A DNA stretch of 64,000 bases from Prochloron sp965198675 (GTDB lineage Bacteria; Cyanobacteriota; Cyanobacteriia; Cyanobacteriales; Prochloraceae), in NCBI GenBank assembly GCA_965198675.1, contig OZ240666.1, positions 496,001 through 560,000 of the forward strand, written 5' to 3'. The notes under the pieces are model-generated. The model ran no database searches. It saw only the letters and a list, made by a program, of their open reading frames with translations, and was not told the origin of the DNA. The translations under genes were made by a program, and so were the position numbers. Positions 35,186 through 42,755 of this stretch are shown here, piece by piece (the first letter of the stretch is position 1; every line of letters begins with the position of its first letter).

Positions 35186-36229
35186 ATGGGATCGACTCGC
35201 GCAAGGATTGCTATAGACGCCATGGGGGGAGACCATGCACCCCATGAAATCGTCGCCGGAGCTATCAGAGCTGCCGAAGAGCTGAACGTAGAGATTTTGC
35301 TGGTAGGAGACAAGGAGCAAGTTGAATTTGCCCTTCATAAACACCCCACTTCTAGTTCCCTAGAAATAGTGGGGGCTGAGGATTTTATCACCATGCACGA
35401 AGAGCCTTTAACAGGTATTCGCCGCAAACCCAAAGCGTCTATTAACGTGGCCATGGATTTAGTCAAGTCAAAAAAGGCAGATGCAGTAGTTTCAGCCGGA
35501 CATTCTGGAGCAGCAATGGCTTCAGCTTCCTTGCGGTTAGGTCGCCTTAAAGGTATTGCTCGTCCAGCCATTGGAGCCATTTTCCCCACCCTGATACCAG
35601 GGAAATCGGCAATTATTCTGGATGTAGGAGCCAACGTTGACAGTCGTCCCAAGTATTTAGAGCAGTTTGCCCTCATGGGGACGATTTACAGCCAATACGC
35701 CCTCGGTGTATCAGAACCAAAAGTAGGACTGCTGAATATCGGTGAGGAATCATCCAAAGGCAACGACCTGGCAATACGCACCCACGAATTACTAACAGCG
35801 AACCAGCGCATCCCCTTTATTGGCAATGCGGAAGGAAGAGACATTCTTTCGGGACGCTTTGATATTATTGTCTGCGATGGCTTTGTAGGTAACGTGGTTC
35901 TCAAATTCGCCGAAGCAATTGGGGAGGTCATGCTGCAAATCTTGCGGGAGGAATTGCCCCGAGGAATACAAGGTAAACTGGGAACCGCTTTATTGAAAGA
36001 GAATTTGGGGCGGATTAAACAGCGCATCGACCACGCAGAACATGGAGGAGGATTGTTATTTGGCGTGGCGGGGGTTTGCGTCATTGGTCACGGTAGTTCT
36101 AGAGCACCTTCCATATTTAATGCTATTCGTCTGGCGTCCGATGCCATCGATAATCAAGTACTAGAACGGATTAAGTCATTGGAAGACAAAAGCAACGACT
36201 CAAGTAGTAGCACAATAGCTAAAGTCTAG
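35186..36229 (+). CDS. plsX: Phosphate acyltransferase PlsX
   Basis: A 347-residue enzyme that makes acyl-phosphate from acyl-ACP for phospholipid synthesis. MGSTRARIAIDAMGGDHAP at the start is the PlsX signature, with VSAGHSGAAMASA, LDVGANVDSRP and VCDGFVGNVVLKFAE further on. It starts at ATG 35186 and leads the lipid cluster plsX-fabH-fabD-plsC; fabH begins 26 bp downstream. The C-terminal 15 residues are low-complexity (SNDSSSSTIAKV). Confidence 0.97.
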   Translation: MGSTRARIAIDAMGGDHAPHEIVAGAIRAAEELNVEILLVGDKEQVEFALHKHPTSSSLEIVGAEDFITMHEEPLTGIRRKPKASINVAMDLVKSKKADAVVSAGHSGAAMASASLRLGRLKGIARPAIGAIFPTLIPGKSAIILDVGANVDSRPKYLEQFALMGTIYSQYALGVSEPKVGLLNIGEESSKGNDLAIRTHELLTANQRIPFIGNAEGRDILSGRFDIIVCDGFVGNVVLKFAEAIGEVMLQILREELPRGIQGKLGTALLKENLGRIKQRIDHAEHGGGLLFGVAGVCVIGHGSSRAPSIFNAIRLASDAIDNQVLERIKSLEDKSNDSSSSTIAKV

Positions 36230-36255
36230 CTATGTTATAGAAAAGGAGCAAAACG

Positions 36256-37254
36256 TTGAAAGGTAACCATGGGGGAGTAGCCATTACTGGAAGCGGTGGT
36301 GCAAAACCCGCACAGGTGCTGCAAAATCAGAACCTCAGTCAAATAGTAGAGACCTCAGATGAATGGATTAAAACCAGAACGGGGATAAGACAAAGATATC
36401 TAGCCCAACCATCTGAATCTCTGAGCGAACTAGCCACCAGGGCAGGTTTAGAGGCGATCGCCATGGCGGGAATTACCCCAGACCAGATCGACCTAATCAT
36501 TCTAGCAACCTCAACCCCTGACGACCTGTTTGGCAGTGGGAGCAAAATTCAAAGCCTCCTGGGAGCAAATAGAGCCGTAGCTTTCGACCTAACAGCAGCT
36601 TGTTCTGGCTTTGTCTTCGGTTTAGTGACAGCCTCTCAGTTCATTAGAACAGGAGTCTATCAAAATGTCTTGCTCATTGGCGGGGATATCTTATCCCGTT
36701 GGGTAGATTGGTCAGATCGAAGCACTTGCGTCTTATTTGGTGATGGAGCAGGAGCTGTAGTCTGCCAAGGAACAGAAGAGAGGAGTCGCCTGCTGGGATT
36801 TGAAATATGTAGTGATGGGAGCCAAAATTCTTGCCTGAATGCCCCCTATTGCCCAACTCCTGCAACCCTAACTTCAGAGGTATCTGTCAGTAAGGGAACC
36901 TATGAAGCAATTACCATGAATGGTCGTGAAGTCTACCGCTTTGCAGTGGAAAAAGTCCCTGAAGTAATCGAAAAAGCCCTATTTCGCGCCCAGCTCCCAG
37001 TAGAGGAAGTAGACTGGCTGATTTTGCATCAAGCCAATCAGCGCATTATGGATGCAGTAGCCAAGCGTTTGACCATTCCCCCAGATAAAGTAATTAGCAA
37101 TGTGGCAAGCTACGGTAATACTTCAGCAGCTTCCATTCCCCTCGCACTAAATGAAACAATAAGACAAGGTAAAATTAAACCAGGAGACGTCATCGCAATT
37201 TCCGGTTTCGGAGCAGGACTGACTTGGGGAGCAGCTATTTTTCAATGGGGATAA
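36256..37254 (+). CDS. fabH: 3-oxoacyl-ACP synthase III (KAS III)
   Basis: A 332-residue condensing enzyme that starts fatty acid chains from acetyl-CoA and malonyl-ACP. The catalytic triad is visible: Cys116 (LTAACSGF), His258 (LHQANQRI) and Asn288 (YGNTSAAS). Other marks are TRTGIRQR near the N-terminus and GFGAGLTWGAAI at the end. The start is TTG at 36256, supported by AAAAGGAG 8 nt upstream; no ATG fits. fabD starts 4 bp after the stop, so translation is probably coupled. Confidence 0.97.
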   Translation: MKGNHGGVAITGSGGAKPAQVLQNQNLSQIVETSDEWIKTRTGIRQRYLAQPSESLSELATRAGLEAIAMAGITPDQIDLIILATSTPDDLFGSGSKIQSLLGANRAVAFDLTAACSGFVFGLVTASQFIRTGVYQNVLLIGGDILSRWVDWSDRSTCVLFGDGAGAVVCQGTEERSRLLGFEICSDGSQNSCLNAPYCPTPATLTSEVSVSKGTYEAITMNGREVYRFAVEKVPEVIEKALFRAQLPVEEVDWLILHQANQRIMDAVAKRLTIPPDKVISNVASYGNTSAASIPLALNETIRQGKIKPGDVIAISGFGAGLTWGAAIFQWG

Positions 37255-37258
37255 ATTA

Positions 37259-38146
37259 ATGACCAAAACAGCATGGGTATTTCCTGGACAGGGTTCGCAA
37301 GCAGTAGGAATGGGAGTGGATTTGAAGGACGTCCCCACAGCTCGCACTAAATTGGAAACTGCTGCGGAAATTTTAGGTTGGTCTATCTTAGACATTTGCC
37401 AAGGAGAAGAAGAAACATTATCCCGCACCCTCTACACTCAACCTTGTCTCTACACAATTGAATCTATTCTCGCCGACTTGCTCGTAGAAAAGGTGGGACT
37501 ACCCAACCTAGTAGCGGGTCACAGTTTGGGAGAATACGTAGCCCTTTATACTGCTGGCGTATTTGATTTTGAGTCTGGATTACATCTTGTTAAGCGTCGC
37601 GCCGAGTTAATGGATACCGCTGCGGGAGGGAAAATGGCGGCTTTGATGAAATTTGACCGCCAACAGCTGGAAAAAAGTCTTGACAAAACCCCAGGTGTCG
37701 TGCTAGCCAATGACAATAGTGAGGCACAAGTAGTTATTTCAGGGACTCCAGAGGCGGTAGATACAGTATTGTCCCAAGTAAAAGCGCGAAAACAAGTTAT
37801 CTTAAAAGTAGGGGGTGCATTTCATTCCCCATTAATGGAAAAAGCAGCAACAGAGTTTGAAGCTGTATTAAAGTTAATTAACTTTGTAAATGGGAAAATA
37901 CCAGTACTATCTAATGTTTCCCCTTCAGCCCAGAGCAATGGTGCAGAGCTGAAACAAAGGTTAATCCAACAAATGACCGGAACGGTACGGTGGCGGGAAA
38001 TAATGTTAGAATTACCAAAAGAGGAAATTACAACAGTAGTAGAAGTAGGACCGGGTAAGGTATTAACTGGATTACTCAAAAGAACATGTCCTAGTATTAA
38101 CTTAAATAATATTAGTAATCAAGAAGATATGAATAAAATAAAATGA
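37259..38146 (+). CDS. fabD: Malonyl-CoA:ACP transacylase
   Basis: A 295-residue enzyme that loads malonyl groups onto acyl carrier protein. The N-terminal WVFPGQGSQAVGMG and the nucleophile Ser89 in AGHSLGEYVAL are standard; the catalytic His is in GGAFHSPLM. The last residues (NINLNNISNQEDMNKIK-like tail) are variable. It overlaps plsC by 4 bp (ATGA), and lies 4 bp after fabH. Confidence 0.97.
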   Translation: MTKTAWVFPGQGSQAVGMGVDLKDVPTARTKLETAAEILGWSILDICQGEEETLSRTLYTQPCLYTIESILADLLVEKVGLPNLVAGHSLGEYVALYTAGVFDFESGLHLVKRRAELMDTAAGGKMAALMKFDRQQLEKSLDKTPGVVLANDNSEAQVVISGTPEAVDTVLSQVKARKQVILKVGGAFHSPLMEKAATEFEAVLKLINFVNGKIPVLSNVSPSAQSNGAELKQRLIQQMTGTVRWREIMLELPKEEITTVVEVGPGKVLTGLLKRTCPSINLNNISNQEDMNKIK

Positions 38147-38781
38147 CAAACAACCGAGAACCAGTTTCGAGCTTGGTACTTTATCACTACTTAAAGTGGT
38201 CGGTAGTGGCTCCTATACTGCGGGTATATTTTCGCGGTAGGATCTATGGATCTCAAAAAGTACCAACTAAAGGACCTGTTGTAGTAGTAAGCAATCATGC
38301 TAGTAACTTTGACCCGCCCATCCTCTCTTGCAGCGTCGGTCGTCCCGTTGCTTTTATGGCTAAAGAAGAACTATTTGCAGTTCCCCTATTAAAGCAATGG
38401 ATGAAATTATACGGTGCCTACCCAGTGAAGAGGCAAGCAGCAGACCGCAGTGCGATTAAGGCTGCTATGAACGCTTTAAAAGAAGGTTGGGCAACAGGTA
38501 TATTCCTACAGGGAACTCGTACTCCATCGGGTCGCATAACCTCTCCCAAATTAGGTGCAGCCATGATAGCAGCTAAAACAAGAGCACCCCTACTGCCAGT
38601 GAGTTTGTGGGGAACGGAGAAAATATTTTTTCAGGGGTCAAAATTCCCAAAATCGGTACCCGTGACAGTGAGAATTTGCGATCCCATACCACCACCGAAC
38701 TCCACCAAGCGCGATAGATTGGAAGCAGTAACAGCAAAATGTGTGATGGCGATCGCCGCTATGCACGATCTCGGACGTTGA
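38143..38781 (+). CDS. plsC: 1-acyl-sn-glycerol-3-phosphate acyltransferase
   Basis: A 212-residue acyltransferase of the PlsC family. The catalytic HX4D motif is in VVSNHASNFDPP (about residues 47-58); the substrate-binding block is GIFLQGTRTPSGR, where the usual EGTR reads QGTR. It would acylate lysophosphatidate in membrane lipid synthesis. It overlaps fabD by 4 bp and closes the plsX-fabH-fabD-plsC operon. A palindromic AGAAGAGAGCTTCTCT lies just after the stop (38782-38800). Confidence 0.92.
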   Translation: MTNNREPVSSLVLYHYLKWSVVAPILRVYFRGRIYGSQKVPTKGPVVVVSNHASNFDPPILSCSVGRPVAFMAKEELFAVPLLKQWMKLYGAYPVKRQAADRSAIKAAMNALKEGWATGIFLQGTRTPSGRITSPKLGAAMIAAKTRAPLLPVSLWGTEKIFFQGSKFPKSVPVTVRICDPIPPPNSTKRDRLEAVTAKCVMAIAAMHDLGR

Positions 38782-38957
38782 GGAGAAGAGAGCTTCTCTT
38801 GTAAAAGAGAATAATATTAAATTTATTCTAATCTTATCACTGAGTACGAGCAATTTTAATTTTAATTAGTATACTTTAAGATAAGTAAAAGATAACCTTC
38901 AGCTAGAGCCTCTATTAAAGTAGCATATCAGAAAGTTAATGAAAAATATCTATATCT

Positions 38958-39848
38958 ATGATGCAAAACCAATTTAAAATAAACTTTTGGGGCGTCAGAG
39001 GAAGCATACCCTGTCCTGGAGCGGAAACCGTCCGTTACGGCGGCAATACCCCTTGTGTTGAGATGGAAGTAGGTGGCGAACGGCTCATTTTTGATGGCGG
39101 GACTGGCTTGCGCGTCCTCGGTCAGTCCCTGCTGTCAAAAATGCCAGTGTCTACTCACCTATTCTTTAGCCATACCCACTGGGACCACATTCAAGGCTTT
39201 CCCTTCTTCATGCCCGCTTTCATCAAAGGCAATACTTTCAAAATCTATGGGGCTATAACACCCAGTGGAGCAACGATAAAACAGCGTCTTCACGATCAGA
39301 TGCTCCACCCCAACTTTCCTGTTCCTCTACAAATCATGCAGGCAGATCTCCAGTTTTACGATCTGGAAATAGGGGAAAAGTTGGTTGTGGGAGACATTAT
39401 TATCCACACTGCCAAGCTAAATCATCCTGGAGAAGCGGTAGGCTATAGAGTAAACTGGGGCGACAAAACAGCAGCTTATATTACGGATACGGAACATTTG
39501 CCAGATGAATTGGATGAAAATGTTTTCCGACTAGCTCATCAAGCTGATGTGGTGATTATTGATTGCACTTATACCGACGAAGAATACTATGATACCAAAT
39601 CCAGCAAAGTCGGCTGGGGACATTCTACTTGGCAGGAAGCAGTGAAATTAGCCAAAGCAGCATCCGTGAAAAAGCTGATAATCTTCCACCACGAGCCTCT
39701 GCACAACGACGATTTCCTCGATCACATTGCTGAAAAAGCAAATACAGCATTATCAGGGACAATCTTAGCTCGAGAAGGTGAATCCATTGATTTGTTCGCC
39801 TCTCTATCAGAAACAAAAAAAGAAAGCAAAATTGCAGTGTGTGGGTAA
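38958..39848 (+). CDS. MBL-fold metal-dependent hydrolase
   Basis: A 296-residue metallo-beta-lactamase-fold protein. FWGVRGSIPCPG and RYGGNTPCVE mark the N-terminus of a known subgroup; the metal ligands are in FSHTHWDHIQGFPFF (about 72-86), with LNHPGEAVGYR, YITDTEH and IFHHEPLHNDD further on. This subgroup resembles cyclic-nucleotide phosphodiesterases and RNase Z-like hydrolases, but the substrate is unknown. The start is ATG 38958 (second ATG 38961). It overlaps ribF by 10 bp. Confidence 0.9.
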   Translation: MMQNQFKINFWGVRGSIPCPGAETVRYGGNTPCVEMEVGGERLIFDGGTGLRVLGQSLLSKMPVSTHLFFSHTHWDHIQGFPFFMPAFIKGNTFKIYGAITPSGATIKQRLHDQMLHPNFPVPLQIMQADLQFYDLEIGEKLVVGDIIIHTAKLNHPGEAVGYRVNWGDKTAAYITDTEHLPDELDENVFRLAHQADVVIIDCTYTDEEYYDTKSSKVGWGHSTWQEAVKLAKAASVKKLIIFHHEPLHNDDFLDHIAEKANTALSGTILAREGESIDLFASLSETKKESKIAVCG

Positions 39849-40828
39849 CATCCTCGACGAATCAAGTTTTAAAGCCAAACGCCATCGCCCTCGGAAACTT
39901 TGATGGTATTCATAGAGGGCATCAGCAAGTACTCCAACCGATTTTACACTATGTCAATCATCCTTTGGATATTGCCCCATCCGTTCATAAACAAAAAAAG
40001 AAAACAGCAGATACTTATCCTACTTTAGTTTCATTTAATCCCCACCCCCAGGAGTTTTTTACGGGGGTCACTAGAAAGCTGCTCACTCCCTTACCAGAAA
40101 AAATCCAAGAGCTAGAAAGATTGGGAATTAAACAGCTAATCCTTTTACCCTTTGACAAGACTCTTGCTCAATTTCCTCCCCAAGAATTTGTGGCCAAAAT
40201 ATTGGTAGAGCAGTTACAAGTATCTTTGATTAGCGTTGGCGAAGATTTTCGCTTTGGTCATCAGCGGGCGGGAACGGCGAAAGATTTAAAGGCGATCGCC
40301 TCTCAATTCGGTGTGGAAGTATCCATCGCATCTCTAGCCACAACTCCTGGGAATAATCATGAAAAACAGATTCGCATTAGCAGTTCCAACCTTCGCACAG
40401 CCCTCCAAAAAGGTGATATTCCCTTAGCTAATAGACTACTAGGACGTGCCTATAGTTTAACAGGTAAGGTAGTCAAAGGCGCTAGGCTAGGGAGCAAAAT
40501 AGGCTTTCCCACCGCCAACCTCCAAATACCCCCCAACAAATTTCTTCCCAGACGAGGAGTTTACTTGGTAAGAGTTGCCCCCACCCTGAGGGGAGTGATG
40601 AACGTAGGGTGTCGCCCCACAGTTGATGGTAAAACTATCACAGTGGAAGTTCACTTGTTAGATTGGTCCGGAGACTTATATGGTAAAACTATTACGGCTA
40701 ACTTAGAGCAGTTTTTGCGACCTGAGCAAAAGTTTTCTTCTCTTGGGGCGCTTAAAGCTGCTATTACTGAGGATTGTAAACTGGCTAGAACCCTGTTTCC
40801 ATCTCGCATTATTAATACTAACACCTAA
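39839..40828 (+). CDS. ribF: Bifunctional riboflavin kinase / FAD synthetase
   Basis: A 329-residue enzyme converting riboflavin to FMN and FMN to FAD. The N-terminal adenylyltransferase domain shows ALGNFDGIHRGHQQVL (about 17-32), FNPHPQEFF and GEDFRFGHQRAG. The C-terminal kinase domain shows GSKIGFPTANLQIP, RRGVYLVRV, GVMNVGCRPTV and EVHLLDWSGDLYG. The GTG start at 39839 lies inside the end of the MBL-fold gene, giving a 10-bp overlap; this suggests coupled translation. Confidence 0.95.
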   Translation: MWVTSSTNQVLKPNAIALGNFDGIHRGHQQVLQPILHYVNHPLDIAPSVHKQKKKTADTYPTLVSFNPHPQEFFTGVTRKLLTPLPEKIQELERLGIKQLILLPFDKTLAQFPPQEFVAKILVEQLQVSLISVGEDFRFGHQRAGTAKDLKAIASQFGVEVSIASLATTPGNNHEKQIRISSSNLRTALQKGDIPLANRLLGRAYSLTGKVVKGARLGSKIGFPTANLQIPPNKFLPRRGVYLVRVAPTLRGVMNVGCRPTVDGKTITVEVHLLDWSGDLYGKTITANLEQFLRPEQKFSSLGALKAAITEDCKLARTLFPSRIINTNT

Positions 40829-40850
40829 TAAATTAATTAAGCATGGTACT

Positions 40851-41771
40851 ATGCAAGAAAAAATCTCAGCCTTGACCGATAATTTTGGTCGTACTATTGT
40901 TGGCAAGGCTAATGCCCTACGCTTAGTTATGGTAGCACTGCTGAGCGGGGGACATGCCCTGCTGGAAGACGTGCCGGGAATTGGGAAAACCCTCCTGGCT
41001 AAATCTCTAGCTCGCTCTATCGACGGCAAGTTTCAGCGAGTTCAATGCACTCCTGACTTATTGCCCACGGATATTACCGGAACTAATATCTGGAATCCCA
41101 GCAGCCGGGAGTTTGAATTTATGGCAGGTCCCGCCTTTACCAACGTGCTCCTGGCTGACGAAATCAATCGGGCAACTCCCCGTACTCAGTCAGCTTTACT
41201 GGAGGTGATGGAAGAGCAACAAGTCACTATAGATGGGGAATCTCGTCAAGTACCAAAACCATTTTTTGTCATTGCCACCCAAAATCCCATCGAGTATCAA
41301 GGCACTTTTCCTTTGCCCGAAGCACAAATGGATCGCTTTACCCTTTCCTTCAACTTAGGCTATCCCACCGCAGCAGAAGAGTTACAGATGCTGCAACGAC
41401 AGCAAAATCAAATCGGCTTTGAGGAACTTTCCCCCTGTATTTCTCTCGCTGAAGTGGAAGAGTTACAACTTCTGGCTCGTAAAGTAAAAGTGAGTGAGTC
41501 GTTGCAGCAATACATGCTCAATTTAGTGCGGGCGTCTCGTACTGATGAGGAAATCACTTTGGGAGTCAGCCCCAGAGGAACAGTAGCATTGCAGCGGGCA
41601 ACCCAGGCTTTGGCTTTCTTAGAAAATAGGGACTATGCTATTCCCGACGATGTTAAATTTGTTGCTCCAGCAGTCCTTTCCCATCGCATTATTCCCGCAG
41701 GGGGTGGTAATGGCAAGAGAATTGTCCAGCGGTTGCTTTCCCAGATCCCTGTAGAAAGTTTTGACAGTTAA
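40851..41771 (+). CDS. MoxR-family AAA+ ATPase
   Basis: A 306-residue AAA+ chaperone-like ATPase. Walker A is EDVPGIGKTLLAKSLA; Walker B is NVLLADEINRATP; ATQNPIEYQGTFPLPEAQMD is the MoxR sensor region. MoxR ATPases often act with vWA proteins to mature metal enzymes or complexes; no vWA gene is adjacent here. I chose ATG 40851 (MQEKISALTDNFG) because the upstream frame overlaps ribF and does not resemble the family. The final SFDS is near a dispersed repeat. Confidence 0.93.
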   Translation: MQEKISALTDNFGRTIVGKANALRLVMVALLSGGHALLEDVPGIGKTLLAKSLARSIDGKFQRVQCTPDLLPTDITGTNIWNPSSREFEFMAGPAFTNVLLADEINRATPRTQSALLEVMEEQQVTIDGESRQVPKPFFVIATQNPIEYQGTFPLPEAQMDRFTLSFNLGYPTAAEELQMLQRQQNQIGFEELSPCISLAEVEELQLLARKVKVSESLQQYMLNLVRASRTDEEITLGVSPRGTVALQRATQALAFLENRDYAIPDDVKFVAPAVLSHRIIPAGGGNGKRIVQRLLSQIPVESFDS

Positions 41772-41905
41772 CACGTACCATGACAATTACCAGCTTCTGA
41801 GGATGGATGCCCCCAAATAAAGATGAGAAACAAAGTGGACAGCTGAGGATCTGGTATGATATAAGACAAAATAGTCCGCGCGCGCCGCGCCAGAGAGGTC
41901 TAACT

Positions 41906-42715
41906 ATGACTCAAGCTGTGGTCTCAGCAACCATTATAAATCCTCCTGAAATTGAACGTCTGTACACCTTCCAAGAATATCTCGAATATGAAGGAGAACC
42001 GGATGTTCGCTATGAATTAGTCAGGGGGCAATTAGTACCTATGGCAGCATCTACCCACTTACATACCAATATTTGCAGGTTTCTGCTCTACAAGTTCCAG
42101 CGCTATTGTGCTACTCAAAATTTGGATTTAGTGGCGAACCCTTTAGCTACGGGTGTGCGAACGGAAGAAAATACATCTCGAATTCCTGATTTGGTAGTAT
42201 GTAGCCAAACTGTTTGGGAGCAAGTTCTTCATCGCACCGGGGCTGGAGTTTTAGATTTTGCTGAAAAACCCATTTTGGTGGTAGAAATTGTCAGTAGTAA
42301 TCGCCGGGATGATTATGTGATTAAACGCAATGAATATGAATTGGCGCAAATTGCGGAATATTGGATAGTAGATCCGAAAGACAAAATAGTGAGGGTGTTT
42401 ACTAAACCTAACAACGAAGAGGGATACGATTGGGTAGATTTCAAGGAAGGTACTTCCATTGTTTCTCCTCAGTTTTCTGAGCTAGTTTTATCGGTAAAAG
42501 AACTGCTGAATCCTCCTTTGGTTGAGCACTTAATGAAGGAAGAACAGTCTAAAATCCAAACTTTCCAACAACAGGCTGAAAGTGAACACCAACGAGCTGA
42601 AAGTGAACGCCAACGTGCTGAAATCTCCGAACAAAGGGCTGAAACTGAACGCCAACGAGCTGAAAAGTTAGCACAGCTTTTACGAGAAATGGGAGTTAAC
42701 CCTGACGCACTATAG
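41906..42715 (+). CDS. Uma2-family PD-(D/E)XK-type protein with C-terminal coiled coil
   Basis: About 269 residues. The Uma2 core is clear: LYTFQEYLEYEGEPDVRYEL, RIPDLVVCS, ILVVEIVSSNRRDDY and EYWIVDPKDK, with the acidic residues of a PD-(D/E)XK nuclease fold. The C-terminal 55 residues are a charged coiled coil of AESERQRAE-type units. The ATG at 41906 has GAGAGG 8 nt upstream and starts MTQAVVSAT. Uma2 proteins are expanded in cyanobacteria and their function is unproven. The region upstream includes a CGCGCGCGCCGCGC tract. Confidence 0.85.
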   Translation: MTQAVVSATIINPPEIERLYTFQEYLEYEGEPDVRYELVRGQLVPMAASTHLHTNICRFLLYKFQRYCATQNLDLVANPLATGVRTEENTSRIPDLVVCSQTVWEQVLHRTGAGVLDFAEKPILVVEIVSSNRRDDYVIKRNEYELAQIAEYWIVDPKDKIVRVFTKPNNEEGYDWVDFKEGTSIVSPQFSELVLSVKELLNPPLVEHLMKEEQSKIQTFQQQAESEHQRAESERQRAEISEQRAETERQRAEKLAQLLREMGVNPDAL

Positions 42716-42755
42716 AATTACATTATAGATGATACAGGTCTAGGATAGTAGAGCT